From FEN-1219 sp963817615 (GTDB lineage Bacteria > Pseudomonadota > Gammaproteobacteria > Steroidobacterales > Rariloculaceae), in NCBI GenBank assembly GCA_963817615.1, contig CAWFPH010000002.1, positions 806,001-870,000 on the forward strand: DNA of 64,000 nt. The letters are read 5' to 3'. Positions within the stretch are counted from its first letter, which is position 1. Each line of letters starts with the position of its first letter. Below the pieces are notes generated by a model, which had not been told where the DNA came from, made no database searches, and saw only the letters and a list, made by a program, of their open reading frames with translations. Of this stretch, positions 1 through 8,785 are shown in pieces. The translations under genes and the position numbers were made by a program.

Positions 1-1013
1 CAGTTCGATTTGCCGAGCGCGGCAAGCCCCGCGAAGCTCAGATTCGATACGGCCATGAGCCAGAGGCTGACCAGCACCGAACGCTTCATACCGAGCCGCA
101 CGTACAGGATGCCGCCGATGAAGATGCCGGTCAGATAACCCCAGAAGCCGAAACCGACGTCGAAAATGGCGATCTCGTTGTTCGTGTAGCCGAGATCGTC
201 GAACAGCAGGCGAAACGTGAGGTTCGCGAGCGTGTCACCCACCTTGTGAACGAGCACGAACAGCAGCAAGAGCAGCGCGCCCTTGCGCCGGAAGAACTCG
301 GCGAGCGGTCCGAGCACCGATTGCGCGATCGCCGCGAGACCGGGTCGGGCGGCCAGATCGCGGTGCCGCGGCGGCTCACCGAGGATCAACCCCACGGCCA
401 TCGCCGGCACCGCAAACACCGCGCAAGCCGCGTATGCGCTTTGCCATCCGCCAGCGCTCGCGATGACGAGCGCGAGCGCACCCGCGGCGACGGAGCCGAT
501 TCGCCAGCCGTACTGCGACATGCCGGAGCCCACGCCGAGCTGGCTCGGCTGGAGCGACTCGATTCGGTACGCGTCGATCACGATGTCGAACGTGGCGCCG
601 GCGACCGCGAGGAGGATCGCAGCGCCCGCCGCGGCCGCGAGGCTGGTTGCGGGATTGACGAGAGCCAAATTCACGATCGCCGCGATCACGAGCACGCCGG
701 CGAGCAGAAGCCACGAAACGCGTTGTCCCAAGCGGCCGATGATCGGCAATCGCACGCCGTCCACTGCCCAGGCCCAAACCCACTTCAGGTTGTAGACGAG
801 GAAGGCCAACGAAAACGCCGTGATCGCACTCTTCTCGATGCCGTCTTGCGCAAGCCTGGTCGTGAGCGTCGCTCCGATCAGCGCGTAGGGAGCACCGGAT
901 GAGACGCCGAGACACAGCGCCGCGATGGGCGCCACTTCGGTGTACTGCCGAACACTCGCGGGCAGGTGTGCTCGCCATCCGGGCGTCGTCGTCGAGGGCT
1001 GCACTTCGCTCAA
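1..1013 (-). CDS. ampG: AmpG-like MFS permease, 3' end outside the window
   Basis: Inner-membrane major facilitator permease resembling AmpG, which brings anhydromuropeptides into the cytoplasm for peptidoglycan recycling. About 337 residues are present and the C-terminus lies beyond position 1. Family-like stretches are an early glycine-rich helix containing GVSSGAPYALI, a loop with KWVWAWAVDG (the AmpG KFLWSPLMD region), and a central helix reading LLLLLFVLVHKVGD, matching AmpG LLLIVLYKLGD. The start is taken as TTG at 1013 because GGAG sits 8 bases upstream at 1022-1025; an in-frame GTG at 1070 is the alternative. The gene is co-directional with xthA upstream. Membership in the AmpG/acetyl-CoA transporter group is clear; the exact substrate is inferred. 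Confidence 0.75.
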   Translation of the reverse strand, partial: MSEVQPSTTTPGWRAHLPASVRQYTEVAPIAALCLGVSSGAPYALIGATLTTRLAQDGIEKSAITAFSLAFLVYNLKWVWAWAVDGVRLPIIGRLGQRVSWLLLAGVLVIAAIVNLALVNPATSLAAAAGAAILLAVAGATFDIVIDAYRIESLQPSQLGVGSGMSQYGWRIGSVAAGALALVIASAGGWQSAYAACAVFAVPAMAVGLILGEPPRHRDLAARPGLAAIAQSVLGPLAEFFRRKGALLLLLFVLVHKVGDTLANLTFRLLFDDLGYTNNEIAIFDVGFGFWGYLTGIFIGGILYVRLGMKRSVLVSLWLMAVSNLSFAGLAALGKSN

Positions 1014-1101
1014 AGGTTTGACTCCGCGACGCCATGGCGCCGCAGCGATGATGCCGAACGCGCGGCACACCTAACAACCGCGCGGTGTAGGCGCAGGCTC
1101 G

Positions 1102-1875
1102 TCAGAGGTGCCAGTCGTAGTCGATCGTGAGCGGCGCGTGATCCGAGAAACGGCGGCGCTTATAGATTGCGGCCGCCCGCACGACTTCCCGCAAAGCCGG
1201 GCTGACAACCTGATAATCGATGCGCCAGCCCACGTTCTTGTCCCAAGCCCGGCCGCGATTCGACCACCACGTGTATTGCCCTTCTCCGGCGTTCACCGCG
1301 CGGAACGCATCGACGAAGCCGCGACCGTCGAACAACGTGTCGAGCCAGGCGCGCTCCGGCGGCGTGAACCCGGGGTAGTCTCGGTTCGCTCGCCAATTCC
1401 TGAGGTCGATGTTCTTGTGCGCCATGTTGAAGTCGCCGCAAAAGATGAACGGCACACGATGCCGCTCGAGCGCTGCAAGACGCCGATCGAACGCCTCTAG
1501 GAAGCGGAATTTCGCCGCTTGTCGAGCGGGTCCCGCGGACCCCGAGGGAAAGTAAGCGCTCACGACCGCGATCGAGTCGAAATGCGCCTCGAGGTAGCGG
1601 CCTTCGGCGTCGAACTCCGTGACGCCGAGGCCTGTCACGACGTCCAAGGGCTCGCGACGCGAATAGATCGCGACGCCGCTGTACCCGGGGCGCTGCGCCG
1701 CGACGAGCAAGCGATGGAAGCCGCGCGCGGCGAATACCTTGTCCTCGAGCTGGTGCGGCTGTGCTTTCAGCTCTTGCACGCAGAGCACGTCGGCGCGCTG
1801 CCGAGAGAACCAGTGGAAGAAGCCCTTGCGCGCAGCGCTGCGCAAACCGTTCGCATTGAAGCTGATGACACGCAC
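1102..1875 (-). CDS. xthA: Exodeoxyribonuclease III (AP endonuclease)
   Basis: Repairs abasic sites and 3'-blocked ends in DNA; 3'-5' exonuclease of the endonuclease/exonuclease/phosphatase fold. The metal-binding glutamate is in VQELKAQ, the active-site aspartate and asparagine in FCGDFNMAH, and the C-terminal catalytic Asp-His in FSDHAPLTIDY. The GTG at 1875 is preferred because it yields the usual N-terminus MRVISFNANG and 257 residues; another GTG at 1893 would add six residues. Neither start has a strong ribosome site. The gene is divergent from pyrE, a common gammaproteobacterial pairing. Confidence 0.93.
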   Translation of the reverse strand: MRVISFNANGLRSAARKGFFHWFSRQRADVLCVQELKAQPHQLEDKVFAARGFHRLLVAAQRPGYSGVAIYSRREPLDVVTGLGVTEFDAEGRYLEAHFDSIAVVSAYFPSGSAGPARQAAKFRFLEAFDRRLAALERHRVPFIFCGDFNMAHKNIDLRNWRANRDYPGFTPPERAWLDTLFDGRGFVDAFRAVNAGEGQYTWWSNRGRAWDKNVGWRIDYQVVSPALREVVRAAAIYKRRRFSDHAPLTIDYDWHL

Positions 1876-1940
1876 CCAAAAAACCGGCCGCACAGAAATG
1901 AAGCGCTGTAATATACCGAAACCGTTCCGGACGATAGACC

Positions 1941-2597
1941 ATGCAGGCCTACAAGACCGAGTTTCTGGAACTGGCGCTCGAGCTCGGAGTGCTCCGCTTC
2001 GGCGAGTTCACGCTGAAGTCGGGTCGAGTCAGCCCGTATTTCTTCAACGCGGGTCTGTTCAACAGCGGCTACGCTGCGGCCAAGCTCGGCCGCTGCTACG
2101 CGGCAGCGGTCGCGTCTCTCGATGTCGAATTCGACATGCTGTTCGGGCCCGCGTACAAGGGCATTCCGCTCGTTTGCCTTGCCGCCGCGGCGCTCGCCGA
2201 GCGTCACGACGAGGACTACCCGTTCGCTTTCAACCGCAAGGAAACCAAGGATCACGGCGAGGGCGGCAATCTCATCGGCGCGCCCCTCGCGGGCCGCGTG
2301 CTGATCCTCGACGACGTGATCACGGCGGGCACCGCGATTCGAGAGGTGCTCGATTTGATTCGCGCCGCGGGCGCCACGCCGGCGGGCGTGCTGGTCGCGC
2401 TCGACCGCGAGGAGGTCGGGCCGAAGAGTCGCGTGTCGGCCGTGAAGCAGCTGGAAGGCGAGCTCGGCGTGCCGATCCGCAGCATCGTCTCGCTTTCGGA
2501 CCTCATCGACCATCTCGAGGAGGACAAAGAGTTCGCGCACCACTTGGCGGCCGTGCGAGCCTACCGCAATCGCTACGGCGCACCACTCGAGGGTTGA
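1941..2597 (+). CDS. pyrE: Orotate phosphoribosyltransferase
   Basis: Converts orotate and PRPP to OMP in pyrimidine synthesis. The 218-residue length is normal for the gammaproteobacterial form. The PRPP-binding signature VLILDDVITAGTA is intact, and the flexible-loop region around FNRKETKDHGEGG carries the expected basic residues. The ATG is preceded by no clear Shine-Dalgarno. It is transcribed away from xthA, with 65 bases between the two starts. Confidence 0.96.
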   Translation: MQAYKTEFLELALELGVLRFGEFTLKSGRVSPYFFNAGLFNSGYAAAKLGRCYAAAVASLDVEFDMLFGPAYKGIPLVCLAAAALAERHDEDYPFAFNRKETKDHGEGGNLIGAPLAGRVLILDDVITAGTAIREVLDLIRAAGATPAGVLVALDREEVGPKSRVSAVKQLEGELGVPIRSIVSLSDLIDHLEEDKEFAHHLAAVRAYRNRYGAPLEG

Positions 2598-2706
2598 CCT
2601 CGGGTTGGACTGAGAGGTCCGTTGCAAAATTCGCCGCACCGAGCTTCCCCGGCGAACGAAATTTGGTATATGTAGGGACCGATCGGGACCCGAGCTTTAC
2701 ATAACC

Positions 2707-3351
2707 ATGCGCAAATGGCTCGCCGTCGTTGCAGTTGCCGCGATCGCGGTTTCGGCCGCGGTCGTGGCACAGCCGCAGCAGAAGACGGGGAAGCTCTATC
2801 GCTGGGTCGACGAGAAGGGCGTCGTGCACTACGGTGACAGCATCCCGCCGGAATATGCCAACCGCGACCGCAACATTCTGAACGAGCAAGGCGTCCGGGT
2901 CGGTTTCGAGCAGGGCGACCTCACGGACGAGGAACGCGCGGCGATCGCGAGGCAGAAGGAGGAAGGCGAACGACAACGCGCCGCCAGGGTGGAAGTCGCC
3001 CGGCGCGACCGGATGCTGCTCGAGACCTACTTGTCGGTCAAAGACATCGAGGATCTACGGAACCGGCGACTCGAGCTGCTCGAGTCTCAGATTAAGGTGA
3101 CCGAGCTCTACTTGAACAACCTGCGCAAGCGGCTCGTGGGCCTCCAAGAGGAGGCGAGCAGCTATAAGCCCTACACCGCCCGCGAGGACGCGCCTCAAAT
3201 TCCCGAGAACCTCGCGCTCGATATTTCGCACACGGCCTCCTCGATCAACGTTTACGAGCAGTCGCTGTCACGTACGCGATCGGACCAGCAGGCGCTCCGC
3301 CAGTCTTTCGACGAAGACATTCGTCGCTTCAAGGAGCTCAAGGGCGGCTGA
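2707..3351 (+). CDS. Exported DUF4124 protein with coiled-coil
   Basis: A 214-residue protein with an N-terminal hydrophobic signal (about residues 4-21), then a DUF4124 domain (YRWVDEKGVVHYGDSIPP, about residues 31-48), a domain usual in gammaproteobacterial envelope proteins. The remainder is charged and helical (DLTDEERAAIARQKEEGERQ and a later KDIEDLRNRRLELLESQ segment), probably a coiled coil. The biochemical role is unknown. The gene runs directly into the stop codon of convergent dut: TGA at 3349-3351 abuts dut's stop at 3352-3354, leaving no intergenic base. Confidence 0.85.
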   Translation: MRKWLAVVAVAAIAVSAAVVAQPQQKTGKLYRWVDEKGVVHYGDSIPPEYANRDRNILNEQGVRVGFEQGDLTDEERAAIARQKEEGERQRAARVEVARRDRMLLETYLSVKDIEDLRNRRLELLESQIKVTELYLNNLRKRLVGLQEEASSYKPYTAREDAPQIPENLALDISHTASSINVYEQSLSRTRSDQQALRQSFDEDIRRFKELKGG

Positions 3352-3359
3352 TCAGCCGC
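3344..3359. repeat. 16-bp perfect palindrome joining two convergent stop codons
   Basis: GCGGCTGA followed immediately by its reverse complement TCAGCCGC. The centre lies between the DUF4124 stop (3349-3351) and the dut stop (3352-3354). Each half encodes the end of one gene. It could form an 8-bp RNA stem on both transcripts but has no T-tract, so it is not called a terminator. Confidence 0.8.
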
Positions 3360-3816
3360 GGCCCGTGTGGCCGAAGCCGCCGCTTCCGCGCTGGCTTTCG
3401 GCGAAGCTCTCCACGACTTCGAACTCGACGGGAACGACTGGAACCACGACGAGCTGCGCGATGCGCTCGCCCGGCTCGATGCGAAATGCCGCGGTGCCGC
3501 GATTCCAGCAAGAGATCAGTAGCTCGCCCTGATAGTCGGAGTCGATCAGACCCACGAGATTGCCGAGCACGATGCCGTGCTTGTGGCCGAGACCCGAGCG
3601 CGGAATGATCAACGCCGCAAGCCGCGGGTCGGCGAGATGGATGGCGAGACCGGTCGGGATCAGTGCGCTTGCGCCGCTTGCGAGCTCGAGCGGCTCCTCC
3701 AGACACGCGCGCAGATCGAACCCCGCAGAGCCGTCCGTCGCGCGCTTCGGCAGGGGCCAGAGCGTGCCGATGCGAGGATTCAGGATCTTGAGCTCGACGC
3801 GGCGCAGATCGGTCAT
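3352..3816 (-). CDS. dut: dUTP diphosphatase
   Basis: Trimeric dUTPase that hydrolyses dUTP to dUMP and pyrophosphate, keeping uracil out of DNA and feeding thymidylate synthesis. All five family motifs are visible in order: GSAGFDLRA, IPRSGLGHKHG, GLIDSDYQGEL with the catalytic aspartate, PGERIAQLVVVPV, and the C-terminal RGSGGFGHTGRG that closes over the active site. Length of 154 residues is typical. Its ATG overlaps the coaBC stop (ATGA, 3813-3816), so the two are translationally coupled, the standard coaBC-dut order. Confidence 0.97.
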   Translation of the reverse strand: MTDLRRVELKILNPRIGTLWPLPKRATDGSAGFDLRACLEEPLELASGASALIPTGLAIHLADPRLAALIIPRSGLGHKHGIVLGNLVGLIDSDYQGELLISCWNRGTAAFRIEPGERIAQLVVVPVVPVEFEVVESFAESQRGSGGFGHTGRG

Positions 3817-5054
3817 GCGATCGCTTGCGGCGCGGCACCGCGCGTCTCACGGTAACGTTCCGCGAGGACTTCAACCAGGCGGCGCGCGAGTGCGGGCTTC
3901 GAGCCCTCTCCGAGTGCCGTCTCGCCGCCTCGCCAGAAAACCGTGAGCGTATTGGTTTCCCGATCGAACCCACAATCGGGTCCGACTCGATTCGCGGCGA
4001 TCATGTCGAGCCGCTTGCGTTCGAGCTTGTCCCGAGCGTGCGCGGCAACGTCCTCGGTCTCGGCGGCGAACCCGACGGTGAACGGGCGTGCAGGCAGTGC
4101 GGCGACGCTCGCGAGAGTGTCCGGAGAACGGACGAGCGCGAGATCGAGCTCCGGCGCGCTGCGCTTGATCTTCTGCGACGCGACAGATCTCGGGCGGTAG
4201 TCGGATACCGCCGCGCAGCCGATGAAAATCGCTGCGCCCGCAATCTGCTCGTGCACGCGGGCATACATTTGCTCGGCCGTCTCGACGTCGATGCGCCGCA
4301 CGCCGGGCGGCGTCGCGAGCGCGACCGGTCCGCTCACGAGCACGACGTCGGCGCCCGCATCGCTCGCAGCGGCCGCCACCGCAAACCCCATTTTTCCGGA
4401 GCTGCGGTTGGTGATGTATCGAACCGGATCGATCGGCTCCCGCGTCGGACCGGCGGTCACCACGACCTTGAGGCCGGCGAGCGTCCGCGGACGCAGCCGT
4501 CCGGCCCGCTCGACCAAGGCGGCCGCAATGTCGAGCGGCTCGAGCATGCGGCCCGGCCCGGTCTCGCCGCAGGCCTGGTCGCCGACTGCCGGACCGAGAA
4601 AGCGGATGCCGCGCGCCTCGAGCAGTGCCCGATTCGCCTGCACGGCGGCATTCGCCCACATTGCTTGATTCATCGCAGGCGCGAGCACGATCGGCGCGGC
4701 CGTTGCGAGAGCCAGAGTGGCAAGCAAGTCGCCGCCGAGACCGTGCGCCAGAACGGCCATGAAGTTCGCGGTCGTCGGTGCGATCAGAACGACGTCGGCC
4801 CAGCGCGCGAGCTCGATGTGACCCATCGCGGCTTCCGCGGCAGGGTCCCAGAGGTCCGTGCGTACGCGGCGGCCCGACACGGCTTCGAGCGCAAGCGGCG
4901 AAACGAGCCGGCTCGCCCCGGCCGTGAGCACGACTTGGACTTCGCAGCCGCGCTCCGTCAGGCGCCGCACGAGCTCGGGCGTCTTGTAGGCGGCGATTCC
5001 GCCGGTTACCCCGAGCAGCACCTTGGCGGGGACGGATCGATCAGGTGGGGCCAT
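3813..5054 (-). CDS. coaBC: Bifunctional phosphopantothenoylcysteine decarboxylase / phosphopantothenate-cysteine ligase
   Basis: Carries out the two middle steps of coenzyme A synthesis. The N-terminal CoaC flavoprotein half begins LLGVTGGIAAYKTPELV and contains HIELARWADVVLIAPTTAN and the APAMNQAMW loop. The CoaB half begins near LKVVVTAGPTREPIDPVRY and includes ITNRSSGKMG and KLERKRLDMIAANRV. The start is ATG 5054, with GGAG nine bases upstream, giving 413 residues as in relatives; the open frame runs further upstream but the extra residues do not look conserved. Together with coaD, two CoA genes lie in this window. Confidence 0.96.
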   Translation of the reverse strand: MAPPDRSVPAKVLLGVTGGIAAYKTPELVRRLTERGCEVQVVLTAGASRLVSPLALEAVSGRRVRTDLWDPAAEAAMGHIELARWADVVLIAPTTANFMAVLAHGLGGDLLATLALATAAPIVLAPAMNQAMWANAAVQANRALLEARGIRFLGPAVGDQACGETGPGRMLEPLDIAAALVERAGRLRPRTLAGLKVVVTAGPTREPIDPVRYITNRSSGKMGFAVAAAASDAGADVVLVSGPVALATPPGVRRIDVETAEQMYARVHEQIAGAAIFIGCAAVSDYRPRSVASQKIKRSAPELDLALVRSPDTLASVAALPARPFTVGFAAETEDVAAHARDKLERKRLDMIAANRVGPDCGFDRETNTLTVFWRGGETALGEGSKPALARRLVEVLAERYRETRGAAPQAIA

Positions 5055-5203
5055 GGCGGCAATCTCCACGGCTGAGCTTACTCGCGCCCTGCATCGGCTT
5101 GCCACTGGCGAATTAGCCTTTTCTTATGTCCTCGCGGACTAATCGGGCGTGAGCACTGCGCGTGCGCGCGCCACGATCGACTCCCGACCCTCGGAGCACC
5201 CCG

Positions 5204-5878
5204 TTGAGCATCCGTGATTGGCCCCCGTCCGAACGTCCCCGCGAGCGGCTGCTGGCAGCCGGTCCCGCGTCGCTCTCGGCCGCGGAGCTTCTGGCAGTGC
5301 TGATCGGCAGCGGCACGCGCGGCCGCAACGCAGCCGACCTCGCGCGCGAGTTGCTCGAGCGATTCGGCGGGCTCCACGGCCTCCTCGCGCGCGAAGCGGT
5401 CGAGCTCGGGCGCGCGCCGGGCATCGGACCTGCCACCGCGGCGCGGCTCGCGGCCGCGCTCGAGCTCGGCCGCCGCTACCTCACGGCTCCCGATCGGCCG
5501 CGCGGGGTGCTGCGGGCGCCGGGGGACGCGGCCCAATTCTTCAAGGCTCGGCTCCTCGACCTTCAGCACGAGGTGTTCTGCTGCCTGTTTCTCGACACGC
5601 GCCATCGCGTGATCCGCTATGAGGAGTTGTTCCGGGGCACGATCGACGGTGCGACCGTGTATCCGCGCGAGGTCGTCAAGCGTGCGCTCGAGCACAACGC
5701 CTCCGCCCTCATCGTCGGCCACAATCATCCGTCCGGTGTCTCGGAGCCGAGCGAAGCCGACCGCTCGATCACTCTCAAGCTCGCAAAGGCGCTCGCGCTC
5801 GTCGAGATTCGGCTATTGGACCACCTCGTGGTGAGCCGCGGCGGGCACGTCTCGCTAGCCGAACGCGGCTGGCTCTAG
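5204..5878 (+). CDS. radC: RadC-family JAB1/MPN metalloprotein
   Basis: A 224-residue RadC protein. It has an N-terminal helix-hairpin-helix-like region (APGIGPATAARLAAALELG) and a C-terminal JAMM domain with the zinc signature HNHPSGVSEPSEAD. The historical DNA-repair role of RadC is weakly supported, and the true activity is not established. The start is set at TTG 5204, which has GGAG seven bases upstream and gives the usual family length and N-terminus (SIRDWPPSERPRERLL); a GTG at 5162 is less likely. It is divergent from coaBC and lies upstream of rpmBG, a classic gammaproteobacterial order. Confidence 0.93.
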   Translation: MSIRDWPPSERPRERLLAAGPASLSAAELLAVLIGSGTRGRNAADLARELLERFGGLHGLLAREAVELGRAPGIGPATAARLAAALELGRRYLTAPDRPRGVLRAPGDAAQFFKARLLDLQHEVFCCLFLDTRHRVIRYEELFRGTIDGATVYPREVVKRALEHNASALIVGHNHPSGVSEPSEADRSITLKLAKALALVEIRLLDHLVVSRGGHVSLAERGWL

Positions 5879-5963
5879 GCTCAAAGGGAGAGCTCATGAA
5901 GGGGTTCGAGGGAGAACGCGGCCGGGCCTGCCCGCGCGCGACGGATCTCGAGCGCGGCCGGCC

Positions 5964-5993
5964 TTGCCGCATGCCCTAGATGGACGGTATAGT
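5964..5993 (+). promoter_or_regulatory. Putative sigma-70 promoter for rpmB-rpmG
   Basis: TTGCCG at 5964-5969 and TATAGT at 5988-5993 with an 18-base spacer. The -10 matches the consensus at five of six positions and the -35 at four. It lies 35 bases upstream of the rpmB start, in the right place for a ribosomal-protein promoter. Confidence 0.55.
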
Positions 5994-6028
5994 CGCGCGC
6001 TCTCTCGAGCCAGTGCGAGGAACGTGCG

Positions 6029-6265
6029 ATGTCGAAGGTCTGCCAAGTCACCGGCAAGCGGCCGATGGTCGGCAATACGGTTTCGCATGCAAACAACAAG
6101 ACGCGGCGCCGCTTCCTGCCGAACCTGCATACGCAGCGCTTTTGGCTCGAAAAGGAGAAGCGCTACGTGAAGCTGCGTGTCTCCCATAAAGGCCTCAGAA
6201 TCATCGACAAGCTCGGCATCGAGCAGGTGCTCCAGGACTTGCGAGCGAAGGGCGAGCAAGTTTGA
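6029..6265 (+). CDS. rpmB: 50S ribosomal protein L28
   Basis: A 78-residue large-subunit ribosomal protein. The N-terminus SKVCQVTGKRPMVGNTVSH and the central RRRFLPNLHTQRFW are the L28 signatures. It has a single cysteine, as in the usual gammaproteobacterial L28, and no zinc-binding CXXC pairs. GAGGAA lies upstream of the ATG, and rpmG follows 29 bases later as the second gene of the operon. Confidence 0.98.
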   Translation: MSKVCQVTGKRPMVGNTVSHANNKTRRRFLPNLHTQRFWLEKEKRYVKLRVSHKGLRIIDKLGIEQVLQDLRAKGEQV

Positions 6266-6294
6266 GCCGCGCGGTCTAGATCTCAGGAGCGAGT

Positions 6295-6450
6295 ATGCGC
6301 GAGAAAATCAGGCTGATGTCCTCGGCGGGGACCGGCCACTATTACACGACGACCAAGAACCGTCGTCTGCATCCCGAGAAGATGGAAGTCATGAAATATG
6401 ACCCGCGTGTTCGCAAGCACGTGGTCTACAAGGAAACCAAGATCAAGTAG
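6295..6450 (+). CDS. rpmG: 50S ribosomal protein L33
   Basis: A 51-residue protein starting MREKIRLMSSAGTGHYYTTT and ending VVYKETKIK. It has no cysteines, so it is the zinc-independent form. AGGAG at 6285-6289 sits five bases before the ATG. It is the last gene of rpmB-rpmG and is followed by a strong terminator. Confidence 0.97.
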   Translation: MREKIRLMSSAGTGHYYTTTKNRRLHPEKMEVMKYDPRVRKHVVYKETKIK

Positions 6451-6474
6451 CCGCGATTACGCGGCTCGAAGCAG

Positions 6475-6504
6475 AAAAAACCCGCCTTGACGGCGGGTTT
6501 TTTT
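6475..6504. terminator. Bidirectional intrinsic terminator
   Basis: An A6 run, then CCCGCC (6481-6486), a five-base loop and GGCGGG (6492-6497), followed by seven T. The flanking A and T tracts make it work in both directions, ending rpmBG on the plus strand and the desaturase on the minus strand. A smaller GC hairpin (6451-6464, CCGCG/CGCGG) comes directly after the rpmG stop. Confidence 0.93.
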
Positions 6505-6526
6505 CGTTCGGGCACGATCGAGCGGC

Positions 6527-7741
6527 TCAGGCCGGATGTGCCTCGCGCAACGCCCGGAACGATTTCAAATACGCCACGAACTCCTCGAGGCCCTGAATTC
6601 CGCTTTCCTCGGCACGCGCGCACCATTCCCTGAAATCCGCGAGCAGCCGCTCGTTGCTCGTGTGCGCGCCCTCCCATAGGCTCTTGAGCTCGTTGCGGAA
6701 CTGCAGCACCGTCTGAAAGCGCGGCAGCCGCTCCGTCAGCTCCGTGAGGCGATTCCGCGCGCTCGCATCGAGCAAGTGGGGCTGCCAGCTCAGCCAGCGG
6801 CGGGTCGTCCGCAGCATCGAATTCGCATTGACACCGACGTTCTCGAGCTCGCGGCTGAGGACCGGCAGCGTCACGTTATGCGTGTAGTGCCGCAGCACGT
6901 GCATACGGTTCACGATGATCGCCCGCAGCTCGTCGATCTCGGGTGTCGCGGCGACGCGCGGCTCGAGCGCGGGCGGATTCGCGACGCGGCGGATCTTCGC
7001 GAGGCCGAGCTTCTCGAGCACCTTCAGGTGCAGCCAGCCCATGTCGATTTCATGGCGGCGCATCGAGAAACGGGCTGAAGTCGGAAAAGCATGATGGTTG
7101 TTGTGCAGCTCCTCGCCCGCGACGAACAGGCCGATCGGCCACAGATTCGTGGACGCGTCATCGGTCTCGAAATTGCGGTAGCCCTTCGCATGGCATAGGC
7201 CATTGATCACGCCCGCAGCCAGCAACGGCATGTTCGAGAGCTGCAACGCGATCAGGATGATGCCCGGTACTCCGAACAGCACGAGGTCGAGCACGACCAG
7301 CAGCGCCGGGCCGAGATAGCTCCCGTACGGATGCGCATAGAGGCGATTCTCGAGCCAATCGTTCGGACAGCCCTTTGCATACTTCTCGAGCGTCTCCTGG
7401 TTGTTCGCCTCGGCCCGGTAGAGCTCCGAACCCTGCAGTAACACCCGTTTCAAGCCGAACAGCCGCGGACTGTGGGGATCGCCTTCCCTTTCGCAGTGCG
7501 CGTGGTGCTTGCGATGCACCGCGACCCATTCGCGCGTCGAAGATCCCGTGTTGAGCCACATCCAGAAGCGGCAAACGTGCCGAACCGCCGGATGGAGATC
7601 GACCGAACGGTGCGCCTGATCCCGGTGGTAGTACAGCGTGACCGCCATCATCGTCGCATGCATCCACAGCAGCGTGACGACGACGTAGCCGGTGAAGCTC
7701 AGTCCCGCAAGCCCGTAAAAGTGCGAATAGAGAAAGTCCAT
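6527..7741 (-). CDS. Membrane fatty-acid (acyl-CoA/acyl-lipid) desaturase
   Basis: A di-iron integral-membrane desaturase that introduces a cis double bond into acyl chains, probably at the delta-9 position, to adjust membrane fluidity. Three histidine boxes are present: HRDQAH, HRKHH and HNNHH. Hydrophobic spans lie near the N-terminus and around GPALLVVLDLVLFGVPGIIL. A hydrophilic C-terminal tail of about 150 residues follows the last box, as in proteobacterial DesB-like enzymes. The ATG at 7741 has AGAGG upstream and gives 404 residues; upstream codons in the frame do not look conserved. Monocistronic. Confidence 0.92.
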   Translation of the reverse strand: MDFLYSHFYGLAGLSFTGYVVVTLLWMHATMMAVTLYYHRDQAHRSVDLHPAVRHVCRFWMWLNTGSSTREWVAVHRKHHAHCEREGDPHSPRLFGLKRVLLQGSELYRAEANNQETLEKYAKGCPNDWLENRLYAHPYGSYLGPALLVVLDLVLFGVPGIILIALQLSNMPLLAAGVINGLCHAKGYRNFETDDASTNLWPIGLFVAGEELHNNHHAFPTSARFSMRRHEIDMGWLHLKVLEKLGLAKIRRVANPPALEPRVAATPEIDELRAIIVNRMHVLRHYTHNVTLPVLSRELENVGVNANSMLRTTRRWLSWQPHLLDASARNRLTELTERLPRFQTVLQFRNELKSLWEGAHTSNERLLADFREWCARAEESGIQGLEEFVAYLKSFRALREAHPA

Positions 7742-7956
7742 CGTGCCTCTGGTGGTTGGATTCGTGCCGTGCGCTCGACGACAGGGGTGCCGATCCAATA
7801 TAGCCGATCGAGGTAGGCTACTCCAGGCGCCCTTGGCCTCGTGTGCCCACGGTCACGGATGCCGCCGGCGCGGCCCCGTGCACGGGCTCCGGACGCTACG
7901 AAAACGCGCGCGAAGCCCGACTGGCTCCGGTTCGTGCGGACACTTAAGCTGCCGCA

Positions 7957-8769
7957 ATGCCCGAGCTGCCGGAGGTCGAGACCACACGTCGCGGACTCGC
8001 CCCGTTCGTCGTCGGCCGCTCGATCGCGGCCATCCACGTACGCGAGCCGCGGTTGCGCTGGCCCGTCGCCCGCGATCTCGGGGCGAAGCTGCGCGGTCAA
8101 CGCATCGACGATCTCGGCAGGCGCGGCAAGTACCTGCTGTTCGACACCGCGGCCGGTACCCTCCTGTGGCATCTCGGAATGTCGGGCAGCTTGCGATATC
8201 TGCCCGAACCGGACGAACCCGGCGCGCACGATCACATCGACGTGCGATTTGCGGGCGGGGGCTGCCTACGCTTCAACGATCCCCGCCGTTTCGGGAGCGT
8301 GCACCTCACGAGCTCGCCGCTGCGCCATCCCCTCCTCGAGTCGCTGGGCCCCGAGCCGCTCAGCCACGAGTTCACTGGCGAGTACCTCAGCCGTGCGGCG
8401 CGAGGCCGCAGCGTCGCAATCAAGCAGCTTCTGATGAACGGCCGAGTCGTCGTCGGTGTCGGCAACATCTACGCCAACGAGGCGCTGTTCCGCGCCGGCA
8501 TTCGACCGACGCGACCGGCGGGGCGCATCGCCCGTGCGCGGTTCGAGTCCCTCGCCGCGGCGATCCGGGAGGTGCTTGCGGATGCACTCGAGGACGGCGG
8601 CACGACGCTGCGGAATTTCGTGGGTGGCGACGGCCGGCCCGGATACTTTCGCGGCTCCCTTCAGGTCTACGAGCGCGACGGTGCGCCTTGCCTGCGCTGC
8701 GGCAGACCGATCGTGCGGCGAGTGATCGGCCAGCGAGCGACTTACTTCTGTCCGAGCTGTCAGCGCTGA
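7957..8769 (+). CDS. mutM: Formamidopyrimidine-DNA glycosylase
   Basis: Removes 8-oxoguanine and ring-opened purines and nicks the abasic site. The N-terminus PELPEVE carries the catalytic proline and glutamate. The conserved lysine is in RRGKYLLF, the helix-two-turn-helix in VVGVGNIYANEALF, and a C-terminal zinc finger CLRC...CPSC lies in the last 30 residues. Length of 270 is typical. It is convergent with ggt, with 16 bases between stops. Confidence 0.97.
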   Translation: MPELPEVETTRRGLAPFVVGRSIAAIHVREPRLRWPVARDLGAKLRGQRIDDLGRRGKYLLFDTAAGTLLWHLGMSGSLRYLPEPDEPGAHDHIDVRFAGGGCLRFNDPRRFGSVHLTSSPLRHPLLESLGPEPLSHEFTGEYLSRAARGRSVAIKQLLMNGRVVVGVGNIYANEALFRAGIRPTRPAGRIARARFESLAAAIREVLADALEDGGTTLRNFVGGDGRPGYFRGSLQVYERDGAPCLRCGRPIVRRVIGQRATYFCPSCQR

Positions 8770-8785
8770 AACTCGCGCCGCCGGC

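Noticed and set aside
3825..5075. 416-codon plus-strand frame opposite coaBC
   Set aside because: Antisense shadow of coaBC, rich in arginine as expected for high-GC complement frames.
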